From contig JAPYXD010000754.1 of assembly GCA_030998225.1 (NCBI GenBank), positions 1 to 64,000 of the forward strand: DNA of 64,000 bases. Direction: 5' to 3'. The notes beneath the pieces are model-generated. The model saw nothing but the letters and a program-made list of their open reading frames with translations. It did not search any database and had not been told where the DNA came from. Numbering within the stretch: the stretch's first letter is position 1; the number at the start of each line of letters is the position of its first letter. Positions 19,476-33,600 of this stretch are shown piece after piece. Source of the stretch: Diplolepis rosae (Eukaryota; Arthropoda; Insecta; Hymenoptera; Diplolepididae). Made by a program: the position numbers and the translations under genes.

Positions 19476-21611
19476 ATGTTTTTTTATTCAGCATTTGAGA
19501 CGATAGTTTTTACAAATAGGAAATACAGCATATTTTGAATGCTCTGTGTATAAATTAAATTTTCATATCGTTTAAAAATGGAGGGACAAGTAGGCCAAGT
19601 ATACCTTCCTGATTTGACATATTACTCGTTTGTCACTACTATCTATGATTCATCTTGAGATAATCGTCTGTGCGTCATTATTTTAACTTGTCAATCTTAA
19701 TGACTAAGTTCTGTATTTTGCTAAAGATTATCATTCATTTACAAAGAAATGCTGAAGTTAATTCGTACTATATGAAAAATAAGCTCTTATTAACGTTAAT
19801 TTTTTTTTCTCTTCCAAATTATTATATTACTAAAATTCTGAATTATTATCTATATTATGAAAGATTGTTATATAATATAATATGAAAGGAAAAATTGACA
19901 TGGTTAAATATAATATGGTAGTTGCAAGAGAGATCTTTTCAGATTAAAATGCAATGTCTTACCATGGCGGATTTATCTACTCTAGAATACTTCTTAAGTT
20001 GGAATAAGTAGAAAAGGTACTGTACGTTCAGACACCCCATTTTAATTCATTCATACAAGTATATTACATGATTATATTATTACAAATTTACTACTAAGAA
20101 TTTCATGATTTTCAATAACTCCTAGGAAGTAAATCTACATTGTATGTATTTCAAGCGGTCTCGAAAATAGAAAAATTGTTTATTTAATCTAATACTTCTT
20201 TAACAAGTAGTGCTTTGGCTGAGAGATTATTGACATGACAGATTTACCGTTTACCGATGAGAGCAAGTGTACTATTAAAAATTTTAGTGTTAAATTTAAC
20301 ATAAAAGTATATGAAGTGATTTTCATACACAGTATATGAAATTTAATATACGCAATTATGAATTTTAATACGCATCAGTGTCGATAAAACAGAATATTTT
20401 CTAGATTTTTTGATAACCCGCAACTCATTAAGACTGTTTGATAATATGTCAAATCAATTTAATCACCAACAACACTTAATTTTTTTATATTTATGTCAAA
20501 AATGCGACTTTTCTAATTGCGCACAATCAAATTACGCGAATTGGTCATTTCGGTATATTAATTTTAATACTTCAGTATATTAAATCCAATATACGAGTGT
20601 TACTTTAAATTTTACGCTATTTGTAGCTTCTTAGTAACTTTGTTTTTTTTAAAGTAACTGTAACGTAACTTTATTACTACAATATTTTGCCGTAACATGT
20701 AACTTTTTTAAGTTATACAAAATAATATTATATAATATAAATAAAATATAAAGTTGAAATATATATTATCCATTTATCTAAACACATTGCGTATTTTTCA
20801 TTCCATGTAAAAAAATCATTTCATTTCAATCATTCAGAATTAAAAATTTGTCTTTGTGTCTCTAACTGTAAAATGATAATGAGTTACTTATTTTGTAAGT
20901 AACGCAACTTTAACAAGTTACTTGTTAGAGGTAACTAATCTAGCACTGAAATGTACATAATAAATTTTCTAACAGTATGACAGAACAACAATATGTTTGG
21001 AACTTTGATAATATAGAAACTTGACGAAAACTTGAATCTTCTTAAGTTGAAAGTTCTTAAATTTTTGTAAAACTGATTCGAATAAATCATCGTTTTTGAT
21101 GCGTGAGATTTTAATCACCTCCAGTTATAATTTATAGCAAGTTAAAGATCTCATATAAAATTACTTTCTTTCAATAAATACAGGACTTTAATAAAGCTTT
21201 CAAGAGCACATAAAAAATTCAATTTTTAAAAAACTTTTAAAATCTAAATATTTAATAATTTTGTAAGATTTGAAAAATTTTGTAGTTTTATTGCAATTCT
21301 TGAATTCTTTTCCTACTTTTTGAAGGAAATATTATTACACAAGAGATATAATATGACGACAGATGGGAAGTTTCACCTTGGGGACAACAGAAGGGTTAAT
21401 TAAGCCCTAAATTAAATAATGTATCTCTGTAACGTTGTTGAAAGGGGTAGTTTGGATCGATATATTTACTTTCACTTCACATAGGCCAGCGCTTTTTTAC
21501 AATTCTGTACATAGTATATTTTTTGCAACAACGTGATCGACAATTTTTTTCACATCCTTATATCAGTAAATTAAAATTTACAATAAATGGTGAACTATTT
21601 TTTTGTTGTAG

Positions 21612-21685
21612 GCTGAATCCTGAGAAGATGATTCGTGATTATGTGTTGCTGTTATGTTGGTTATGTACAGTGCAAGGTGAAACAG
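21612..21685 (+). CDS. Exon 1 (first coding) of the SMPDL3-like phosphodiesterase
   Basis: An acceptor-like tattttttttgttgtag precedes 21612, suggesting a non-coding upstream exon. Coding starts at ATG 21628. It encodes residues 1-19, a signal peptide (MIRDYVLLLCWLCTVQGET), and ends with one base of a Gly codon before the consensus donor GTGAGT at 21686. Confidence 0.82.
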
Positions 21686-24600
21686 GTGAGTATCGTCATA
21701 ATTGCCATTTAATTTTCGATCATTATTACCAAAAATTACAAATGTTTACTTCAAGAAGGGATTTTTAAAAAAATGTATACTTTTGTTCATTTTATGCATA
21801 CATCATTTCAAGCAGATAAATTGTATCGATTTTTTTAGCATTTGGCACGTCTCCAAGGAAGTTTTCAGGGTAAAAAATTATTAAGGGCTTGTATTGAGGT
21901 AGTTCGTTCGCGAAAATTAGACCTCAGGTAAAAATACATAATTTTGCTATCAAGAATAGTAATATTATTATTAAAGGGATCATTTAAAAGAAAAAAAATT
22001 ATTTTCCAAGAAAAAGATTTGAAACATAAAAAAATAATGCATTTAACAAATGTTATTTTTACCCGAACTTTTTTTCTTATCGCTTCATACCATATTTTTA
22101 TAAATGCTGTGATTCTAATCAATTACGAATCATTTTTTCAGGAAAAAGAATCTTCACAACTTCACCGTTCCCAATTTTCGAAAATAAATTCTTTAATGGC
22201 TGAAACCACTAAAAATCTATTTTCCAAGACAAAATTATTATTAATGAATTGCTGAAAATAGTTATGTATTTTTACCTGAGGTCTAATTTTCGCGGACCAT
22301 TTTCGGCTCGAGCTTCAGGATATGATTGATGAATAATATTAACTTACTGACATTAACATTTTTTAATTGTTTGATACCAATCACAGTCTATGGACCTTTT
22401 TTACTATAACCTTTATGATGTCTAAAAATTTAGCAAAAAATATTCACTACAGTGCTAGAATGTTCATTTTTTCTATTCCCATTAGTAGTTATAACCTTTT
22501 TGATTAGTAATTAGTAGGAAAATTACTGATAATCAGTGGCCTTTTTTACTAAATTGAAATGGGTGCTCACTTTTCACTTAAACTTACAGAGCACAATTAT
22601 CAAATTTGATAAAAGCAAAAGTATCTATAAAAGAGGATATCTCCTAGATTCCTTGATAACTCGTAAATTATTGAAACTTGTAGATGATCATTCAAATCAA
22701 TTTGATCATCAATATTACTAAAATTTCTTGCTACTAATGTTAGGAATTTCTATCAAAACCTGAATTAGTGGAAATTGAAAAACTTATTGAATTTAGTGAT
22801 AATTTCTACTAATTATTTGTGATTTTCCTATACTACCTACTTGCCAAACTAACTAATAGGAATAGTAGAAAATAACTATAATAATAATTAGTAAGTTTAC
22901 TGTAAAAATCAGTTCAAAAATGCGTAAAATCGAATCAGATAAATTGTTGATTTTAATATATCAAGTTTAATACACCAGTATATTAAACTAATTACATCAG
23001 TGTATTAAATATAATATACTTGTGTATAAAAATGTATATAAAATCTAATACGTTTCTAACATTGTACTCTCTAAATCTAAATTAGTAAAAAGTGAGCCAC
23101 TAATTCAATTTAGTAAACATTTGTACTAAATACTAGTCATTTTCTACTAATTACTTTTCTAAAACTTTTTAGCTACTAATTAAAATAGTAGAAAATGACT
23201 AATATTTGGTACAAATGTTTACTAAATTGAATTAGTGGCTCACTTTTTACTAATTCTTATTTAGAGAGTATTGTAAACAAATCTTTTAAAAAATTCAAAT
23301 GCTTTTCTCAATCACGAGGCTATATTTTAATACGTACCCTTAATAAATTATTGTCTATAGTTGTGTAGTTTGAAAGATTATATTCCAAGGAAATGATGTT
23401 TATCCTTATATCCACATACAAAAACTATTATCAATGAAAATAAATTATTTCTATCGATGAAAAAATTTTGTAGTCTAGTGATAAATTATCCAAAATCGTT
23501 AACGCATATGTGTTCGTAAAAGAGTATAAAAAGTAAAAGAGTTCAATAGTTTTATACTTGAAATTAATGTTTTTTGTACTTAAAAGTAATTGTTTCTAAG
23601 TATAGGTTTTATTGTAGCAAGGATATCTGTATGTTACAGGATTCTTCTGGCATCTTAGTGACATTCACTATGATCCAAAGTACTCCCTGCAGGGTAACAC
23701 AGAAAGCAGTAAGTGTCTTTTTATTTAAGATCTGAAACGCTTGTACATGGACGCTAAAAACATAACATAAAAATTAAAATTTGACATTTATTTCGTTACG
23801 AGCTCACGTTGCAATTTCGCGAATAACCAGTCTAATAAAACCGCTTTATATTACTCAATTCAGTCTATGACCTTATGCTTTTTATAAGTTTATCGACGTT
23901 TTCAAGACACGTAAAGGATACGAAGTGAGAATCGTATAAGAAGTGCGCAGATATCGATTTATCAGTTATTGTGAGAAACTTCAATATTATTTGTATTGTA
24001 GAATATAAATATTAATATAATATAATATTGCCTATTTTTCCCAATTTGAAAGGTAAATCGGAATATTTATTACTGGTGGACTTTTATATAACAATAATAA
24101 ACACAATTTCTTTGCATTTCGATCATAACACAGGTCTGCGAAAATTACACTTTTGAATCCCCAATAAGATCTAAAAGCGTTTCCCTCTGTACTCTCTTAA
24201 TCTGAATCAGTCAAATTTTCACTGATTGAATCAGTGATTTGCCTCAAAATAATTTTCACTGTTAAATCAGTTAATTTTCACTGATTCATCAGTGAAAAAT
24301 ATTTTTTCACTGATACTGTCAGTTCACTGATACTGACATTGACTGTCAAATCAGTCAATTTTCACTGAAACAATCAGTGAAATTTGACTGATTTACAGTA
24401 ACCTCTTTTTAGCTATTTGAGTCAGTCAAATTTCACTGATAATCAGTAGATTTTTACTGATTCAAATTTAGGGAGTAAAGAGTTTGAATTTAAAGCCAGA
24501 ATTTGGATTTGCAGAATACAAGTCAAATGTAGTATCCCAGAATTCGAAAAATTGTTATAATTCTAAAATCAAAAGTTTTTTTGGTCGCTGATTACAACTT

Positions 24601-27600
24601 TTAAGTAAAAATTGTGAAATTCAGAATGGCGAATCTAATATGGCAGACGGGATGTCTAGATAGAGCACGATTTCGCCAATTAAGGTGAAATAGGCTAATG
24701 AGCCAGCCAACTAAGGCAAGATTCACTCGAAATGGACTTTTTGAATATTAAATAGATTTCCATACATTTTTGTATAATGAATCGGAATCTGTTTTTTCCA
24801 TCTGTAAATCTTGAAAAATGACCTTATTTGCACACTTACAGTATTAAAAATGTTGGGAAATTTTCAAAATTTGTATACTACAAAGGTAATGTAAAATTTG
24901 TTCAAAACAAATAAATTTCTGCCTTAAATCAAACAAATTATATCTCTGACCATATACGAATGCAATAATTTTTTTATTTTATAGAAAAATTTATTTGATG
25001 CAAACAAATATTTTTTTGGCCCAAGGTTATTTTGTTTGAAATAAAGATATGTTATTGAATTCAAATAAATCTTTTGTTCCAATCAAAGAAAGCCTTTCAA
25101 ACAAATTATTTTCTTTCTTTCAATCAACCTTTTTTTCTGAGCGTCTTTCTAAAATTTTCTAAAAAGTAACTGAATTTTCTGAAATTCTATCTTATTTTTA
25201 CGAAATTGTAACTGAATAAAACTTCAGTTACGAGTTTCAGGAAATCACGGTAGGAATTTCTAACAATGTAGGTTAAAACATCGAAAAATCTTGACGCCTT
25301 TAAGTCTCAGTGGGTAAATTTTGCAGGCCTATGTAATCAAATATTCCAAAAGATACTGTTTCTCAAATTATTTTTCCAATACTTTGAAGCTGCTATAAAA
25401 CAGTAAAAATTTCGAAATTCATCAAATTTAATGTAAGATGTAAAACAGTTTTTTGTTCTATAGACATGGAGAAAAATCTGTTGCATCTACTAAAGAAGCC
25501 TTTCAAGTATTACGTAACGCAGTTTTTTAGAATTTTACGTAACGCGAATTTTTTTTTTCTCAGATACACGGAGAAACTTTTTATATCAATTTTTACTATA
25601 GTATTTTTAAATTTAGGGAAAATCGTATCACTTTGAGAATTTTTGTTAGTAAAAATACTAAACTTTATAATAATGATATGGAACTTTAGTATGAACTATA
25701 GTAAAATTTGCTATGAACTATGCTGAAGTTTCATATCATTATTATAAGGTTTAGTATTTTTACTAACAAAAATTCTCAAAGTGATACGTTTTTCCCTAAA
25801 TTGAAAAATACTATTAAAAATTGATATGAAAAGTTTCTCCGTGTAGCGTTCCAGTCTCAATTGTTACTTATCAAAAGAATTACTATTAAATATTATTTCT
25901 TATTTATCTAAATAATACAATTTTTCATGATGACATAAACTTAATCGGAATCCATGAAAATTTCCTTGAGTTTCCAAAGTTTGATTAGATTTACTAGTTA
26001 TTCCAAGAATGATTTACTAATGTTTTAGAATACTAGAGCAATTTTGCAGAACATCCTGTGCTTTTGATGATAAACTGAAATTTTAATGACATTTCTGTGT
26101 TGGTAAAAAAAAATGTTAAGTTTATTACAGTTAATACTATCACTTCAACATTAATAATATGTTTGTTTATTATTTAAATTCACAGCTTTATGTATCACAA
26201 ATAACTTTTTATATTCTAGAAAAATGTGTTGAGAAATATCTATGGGAGGTACGAAAAAGTATTGGGGGGGGGGGGGGGCAAAAAAAGCGAGGGAATACCT
26301 CTGCATTTCAAATTTATTCTTTCTTACTCAGAGTAACAAAAAGGCTGCCCCCTTCTGACCCTAGAGCGTTACGCAATACTTGAACGCTCCCTAATTCCAT
26401 AAGTGAAAGCATTAAATTTCTGTAAATTTAACACATATTTAGAATAAATATTCTTATTCTGTAAATTTAAGATGCATTCCTGTAATATTTATCGCCAAAT
26501 TTGTTATTTAAAAAAAAAACGGTGAATTATACTAAAATATCCGTTAAATTTATGGAAATTTTATGTTTTCACTATATAAACTCATGGACTTAGTAAATGT
26601 AACAGATTTTTTTCCTCGCGGATAATGAAAATTTGCATATTCTGTATCTTATAAAAACTGAGGCAGAAAATTCAAAAACGTCATCTATTTTACTGTTTTC
26701 TGCTCGACTATGATAATAAAACTTCAATCAAAAATGTCAAATATTTGTGTGTTCTATCAGGTATATGCATATAAGCGCATTATTTGCTGAATACAAACAA
26801 GCAATACGATGCTGCCGCTCATTTTGTTTTCACGCTTTACTGTGCTCACGGGTACTGTTCTATTAACATTCAGCTCTTGAAAATCTCGCTTTTTGCTCTG
26901 CAAAGTGCATTTTCAATATGAAATGTGCCAATAGTTTATAGAGTATTAAATTGCACTTCCATTTTTCGGAAAATGTGATATTAAAATCTTTGGAATTGAA
27001 GATATAATTTACTGTATATATGTGTTTAAACAATGTATTTGTCTTTCCAGGTTGTCGAAACATGAGAAGCAATATGGACAGTGAACACATGCGGCTATAT
27101 AAAAGATTAGCTGGCACATTCGGAAGCTATGGCTGCGATTCGCCTTGGGCATTGATAGAATCTGCAGCACAAGCTATGAGAGAAAAGCACGGAAAAGGAA
27201 TCGAATTTGTTCTGTGGACCGGGTACGTAAAATGGTCATTTCTAAAATTTAACAATCCACTGTATCCTAATTATACTCAAGCAGAGACTAAAAATAAACT
27301 ATACATATATATTATTATACTTTTAGCCTCTACTTTAATATGCATCTGGTTTTATTACATTCAGCTGCATTAAAATTCATTAATTTCAATTTTCAAAGCA
27401 GGTCCAAACATATATCTTCGTGGATAAAATGAAAATAATTTGATAAATTTTCAAATTACTTCAATAAATTAAAGAGATATATAATGAAACAGTTTTCATT
27501 TACGACATAGTAACATTTTTTATGTGGCTATATTCCAAAGATTATATTGATGAATAAAAGCACTTTATATATATAGTATATATATTAGTCAAACATTTAT

Positions 27601-30600
27601 TTTAGATTTAAAGGTATTTCACACTTTTATATTTCCTTGGATTTGTTGTCTCCCTTTATTACTTGTAAAATACAAAACAGTAAAAAATGAATTATTTAAA
27701 TTGCAGTATAACCAATATATTTTACTACTAGCGGGTCATAAAGTGCATTTTATTACCCCCTGCGGGGAAAGCAGATTTATTTTTCGACCCCCAGTGGGAA
27801 AAAAATCGTGTGCAACACAAGAAAAACATTTATTTTACTCATCACATTCGCAGAATAAACTTTTCGTTCCCTAGTTGCACAATTTACTATTAACTGTATG
27901 TTTTGAAAACAGTACAGTTATTATGCCAAAAAAATTTTTGCTCTACGGAAAATGCTATAGTACCCATTCAGATGAAAACAGAAAAAACAAGTGATGAAAA
28001 TCTCACTTCACAGAATTAAATGTCATTTTGAAAAACCTAATCATCAAAGTCATTTATTGAAGTTTGAAAATAGTATATTGTGCAACTAGGGAAAAAAATG
28101 TATTCTGCGAATATGAAGTTTGATGCCCTAGCAAAGCGAGGGCAACAACCACTCGAGTAAAATTAGTGTTTTTCCAGTGTCGAACAGGTTTTTTGTTCTA
28201 CTAGGGGGTCAGAAAATGGATTTGTTTGCCCCACACGAGGCAATAAAATCCACTTTATGACTCACTAGTAGAAAAAATTAATTTTGTGATGATAATTTAA
28301 ACAACACTGAGAGTAAAATTGTTTATTATTGACTGAATCAGTTCAGGTGATTTTAACGATGAAAGAAAAGTTTAGTTACGACCACTGAAAAGATGTTTTC
28401 AGCAAATTTCAGTCAGTTTAACTGAAAGTTATTTTTAGAATAACAAAAAAACAAGTGACGATCGTATTTACGATGTGCTTTTATATATTTGATTCTTGCC
28501 ATCAAAAAATGTATTTTATGTTATAAATATAAGTGAGAACGAAATGATGTTGATTTTCTCTAAATATTGCGTTAATGATACCTCATTGAATTGATATATG
28601 TTCTGAACAAATAAATTCTTTTATTACTTTATCTAAAGTCAATTAAAGAGAATATTTTTTCAATTTGAAGGAAAAATTTAAATATAATTACTTTGACTCG
28701 AAGAATTTCTTTATTATGAATAATAAATCCAGTTATCATTTCAAATGCGACTGAAATTTGAACAAAAATGGAGATCGGTTACTTTAACTTAAAAATTATG
28801 TAGTTGTGAAATACAACTGAAAAAGTCAGTATAAGTGAACTGGCGATTTCTGTTAAATTTACTAAAAAAGTTCCTCAGAGTAACCGAAAACTACGGTTTC
28901 TTTTAATGCATAGGCTTTTACCGGAAATAACTTCCTACCGAAAAAATTCTTACCGTTGTAACCTCGATACGGCATTTCGTCACAAATTATACACTGTTAG
29001 AATGTTTGGAAATTGATGAAATTTGTATGTTACAAAGGAAACGTAATATTTGACGATATTTATGATATTTTTGAGTAAAAGTATCTTAAAATTGCGAAAA
29101 ATGTACCGAATTTTCTGAAATTTTTCTTAATATTATGAAACTCAAGTAAATCTTCATAAAATATATCTTAAAACTATCAAATTGTAACAGAATTTTTAGA
29201 AAATTCATCATAAAATTACGAAACTGTAAAAAAATTTTTAGTTACATGTAACTGCATAAAATTTCAGTTATCCAAAATGTTAATTTATTCCTCTTACAAG
29301 TTTCAGAATTTCTAGATACAAGTATCAAAATATTTAACACTTTGTAACTGAAAATTAAAAAATTGTTTCTTGAATTTACTAAAAAGTAACTGAATTTTTG
29401 GAAATTTTATAATATATTGTATATATATCATTTTAGGGCTTGTAGAGTTGTCCTATGGGATTTTTGACTTTGTCCGGGTTTTGTCCGGATTTTCCAAACG
29501 ATAAATTTTTATTTTTTAATCAACTTTTGGATCTTTTTTTGTAAAAAATTTTATCATTCCATGCCATTTAACGATTTCTTCGTCAATTGGCAAGCCTCAA
29601 CAATTCAAAAATAATTTTTGAACCCAATAGATTATCAATTTAAATGCATCAGGGTTCAAAAATAAAAATATAAGATGTTAAGCGTTGATAACATTAAATA
29701 AAATACTCACTTTTCTGCCCTATCTTGTCCTCTTTTTCAAAATTTTCTGTCCTACTTTGTCCTCTTTTTCAAACTTTTCTGTCCTACTTTGTCCTCTTTT
29801 CCAAACTTTTCTGCCCTACACTGTCCTACTTTGTCCACATTTTTCAAACCTTTTTGTCCTACTTTTAGAATATCAATAATGTCACTCTAAATATATTTAT
29901 TTTACCAATCCGTAACAGAATTTTTAGAAAATTCATCATAAAATTACGAAACTGTAAACAAATTTTCAGTTACATGCAACTGCATAAAACTCCAGTTATC
30001 CAAAACATATAATTATTCCTGTTACAATTTTCAGAATTTTCAGATACAAGTATCAGAATATTCAACACTTTCTAACTGAAAATTAAAAAATATGCGTCTT
30101 ATGAAAAAATGTTACAATTCAAATTTGTAGAACTTTATTTATTCAATAATATTGTATCATAACGTTTTTTCGTATCTCGTATAATTTAACTTGAAAATGG
30201 AATTTTGATATTGACTTTTTTCGAATTTGAATATGCTGTAACATTTATAATTTTGATTTGATCAAAAAATGTTATCAGGATAATTTGTAGAGATTTATGA
30301 GCACTATCAAAAACCAGTATTGAAATTTTTCATTTTTTCAAAAAATTATTTTCAAAAACACAAAAGTAGTGCTCAATCCCTCAATTTTGATTGGATGTGG
30401 CTGGTTAACGAACTTGTCCTTACTTTTTCGGCTCCGATAAAGTGTACCAAAGCTCAATTCAATCTGATAATTCTGTCGAGAGTTATGCCGCACACGACCT
30501 ACTACAGACAGACAGACAGACAGACACTTTCGTAAAAACCATTTTTTCTGACTCAGGGGGTCTCAAAACGTAAAGATTTGATAAAAATTTCGAAAGTCAT

Positions 30601-33600
30601 TTTTCACATAAAACCAATACTTTCTCATCCATGATGAGAATGTAAAAATTGTTTCTTAAGGGGGTCTCCTTAACCAGAACCTTCAAAAAAGGCACTTTTT
30701 TCCAATTTTCTTTGAAGCAGAAAATAAAAACACTGGTCAAAGATTTTTCGCATATATTTAGGTACATATTTGAACTTGTAAAAAAAAATTTTCATTTGAA
30801 AACAAGAAAAAATCTCGGACTTATCGAAGATCCCGCGCAGCATCTCACCACGGACAATTAATTTTGCGTGCATGATGTTGTCCAAAGTTTTCATCTGAAA
30901 CACATATATATTTGTTTTTTTATTCAGAAGGGTCTTCCGCTTATAGTGAACCTAAAAAATTGTAAAAAAAAATTTTTTTTATCGATCTTTTTGTTTTGTT
31001 TAAAATGCGTTATTTATAATGAAAACAAATACTGTATCATGAAAACTAAAGGTTCACTATATGCGCATTTTAATTACCTACAAATAAAAAAAATTTTTAT
31101 AATAATAGCTTAATTGGTTTTCCTTTAATCGTGCACGCAATTTTGAAAAATGTGGTTTTGAGAAAACGCGCTTTAAAGTTTTCAGACGGTGAAAAAAACC
31201 TTCCGCTCGCTCCGCGCAAGCCACTGCTCGGAACTCTACCATCAAAACTATTCTGATATGGACTGTAAAATTTTGCGACAATATTCTCTGATAATAGATC
31301 CATCGATTAAAAAAGAAAAAAAATAGATTTTTTGAAAGTTCTGGATAAGGAGACCCCCTTAAGGTTACTAAAAAGTAACTGAATTTTCTGAAATCCTATA
31401 TTAATTTTACAAAATTGTAATAGAATTTTTATAAAATTTATGATCAAATCACGAAGCTGTAACAAAATTTTTAGTTACATGTAACTACATAAAACTTCAG
31501 TTACCCAAAACGTTAAATTGTTCTTGTTACAAGTTTCAGAATTTCCAGGCACAAGTATCAGAATATTCAACACTTTGTAACTGAAAATTAAGAAATTGTT
31601 TCTTAAATCTACTGAAAAGTAACTGAATTTTCTAAAATTTTTCTTAATATTATGGAACTCAACTGAATTTCCATGAAATGTCTCTTGAAACTACCATACA
31701 GTAATAGAATTTTTATAGAATTTATCATAAAATAACGAAACTGTAACAAAATTTTCAGTTACTTGTAACTGCATAAAACTCCAGTTATCCAAAGCGTAAA
31801 ATTATTACTCTTACAAGTATAAGAATTTCCAGATACAAATATCAGAATATTCAACACCTTCTAACTGAAAATTAAAAAATTGTTTCGTAAATCTACTAAA
31901 AAGTAACAGAATTTTCTGAAATTCTATTTCAATTTGACGATACTCTAACTGAATAAAACTCCAATCACGTGTTTTGAGAAATTACGGTAGAAATTTCTAA
32001 CCAAATATGACATTAAACACTTTATTCTATATTCCTTGGTAAATTACTGATGCGTGGCTGACCATTGGTTAGTGGGCAAAATATTTTTGCATTACCCTAT
32101 ACAAGTTTTGAGTAATAGACCAAAAAATGAGGTTGTGAGAAGAAAAACATGGTTGTGTTAAATATACTGTTTTTTCAGTGCAGGAAAACTCTTTCGAGCT
32201 TATAAACTATATAAAGTAGAGTTTTCTTCATAATATGTCACGTTATCTACTTGAGCACGTGTTATTTATTATTTATACAAGCGTTTCTCTCTAGGCAGGA
32301 TAATTGAGAATTTTCTGTGTCCGCGAACCTCGGTTCTGCAATTTACGTGTCTTCATCGGTATTACACACGAATAATTACAGTAGTAAATTAAGTTGGTGC
32401 AGTTGCATTTCTCTGATAATTGTGTTTTATCATTTTGCGTTTTCTTTTCTAATTGTCTTTGTAGGCAGGAAACAATGTGGGAACAAGGAATGTCAAGTTT
32501 TACAATTGCATCATTCAGTTCAAGGAGTCCATAACTTAATTTATTTGATTCGTTATTCTCCATTGTTACAGAGATGCTTTATCCCATGCTGCGGGAATGA
32601 GCGAAGAACTACGCTTACAATGTCTGAAGAATTTGACAGATCTTCTGTCTCACACCTTCACAGAACAATTTGTGTTCCCAGTCTTAGGACATGAAGATCT
32701 CGGTTTGAATTTCACCCAACTTGCGACTTTGTGGCAGCATTGGCTTCCATTAGAAGCTCTCAACACTTTCAAAAAAAGTTAGTAAACTTTATTTATTTTG
32801 CATATCTTTATATATAACTTGCTATGTCAACAATATTTTTCTGCAGCATTTTATATCATGTTTGTTACATTGAGAAAAAAATGCTATTGAATCAAAAGCA
32901 TTTCTTTCTAAAAGCATGTATATTTTTATGAATTAATAGTATATATCTTTTGGAAAGAAATGCTTTTGATTCAATAGTATTTTTTTCTCAGTGTGTGATA
33001 TTTGCATACCATAATTTAGGTTTCAAAGCTAACTTGAAACACTTTGAGCTTCAGAGCGAAGCAATTTAATCTAATTAGAGAGTATTAATAGCGTCAGGAT
33101 TTGAGCAAGCATGACTGAATCAACACCACTACATTCCTCTGAATCAATGTTTCAATAAACAAAAAAATTAATAATCATATTCTAATTATTTGAAAAATTT
33201 AAAATTTTAAGATTAAAAATTTCAAGAATTCGAAAGTAATCGAATCCCCAAAATACAAAAACACAACCAAATTTGTACCAAAATCACAAGTAGAAAAAAT
33301 CTTGAGAAAACAAACAAAAAAGGAGGAAAGAAAAAAGAAGGCAACCTTGCAAAACCTCTTTCTTCTTTTTCTTTCTTTCGTCCTCTTTTAATAAAGTAAA
33401 ATGTTATAAAGACAAAAGAGGACGAAAGAATGAAAAAGAAGGAAGGGGTTTTGGAAGGTTGCCTTCTTTTTTCTTTCCTCCTTTTTTGTTTGTTTTCTCA
33501 AGGTTTTTTCTACTTGTGATTTTGGTCCAAATTTGGTTGTGTTTTTGTATTTTGCGGATTCGATTACTTTCGAATTCTTGAAATTTTTAATTGTGATTTT

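Larger units (their letters stand above)
16495..21611. other. Intergenic region with no recognisable gene
   Basis: AT-rich DNA upstream of the phosphodiesterase gene. It contains two MITEs of the CTCTCTAAAT family (17761-17980, 19299-19475), and a diverged inverted pair (about 17455-17580 and 20330-20490) with a further related stretch near 22610-22740. The gene's promoter and any 5' non-coding exon must be here or just upstream, but I cannot place them. Short ORFs are not convincing. Confidence 0.6.
21686..23639 (+). other. Intron 1
   Basis: GT-AG intron containing a TTAA-family MITE copy (21894-22310) and a 202-bp palindromic MITE (23067-23268). No other coding sequence is recognised. Confidence 0.75.
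23709..27050 (+). other. Intron 2
   Basis: Contains an AATCAGT-family MITE (24192-24475), a 277-bp palindromic MITE (25567-25843), a diverged dispersed repeat (about 24890-25145, inverted copy at 36845-37085), a G15 run (26264-26278) and a stretch (26400-26620) with an inverted relative at 58400-58850. No coding sequence is seen. Confidence 0.75.
27223..32571 (+). other. Intron 3
   Basis: Contains a 547-bp inverted-repeat element (27725-28271), blocks of a dispersed repeat with aagtaactgaattttctgaaa (about 28990-29420, 29905-30090, 31365-32000), a 32-bp tandem repeat (29715-29870), a truncated A-tailed retroposon (30091-30648) and a TTAA MITE (30655-31363). No other coding sequence is seen. 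Confidence 0.75.

Noticed and set aside
23617..23640. Alternative acceptor for exon 2 at 23617
   Set aside because: It would put the conserved WHLSDIH segment out of frame after exon 1; the AG at 23638-23639 fits.
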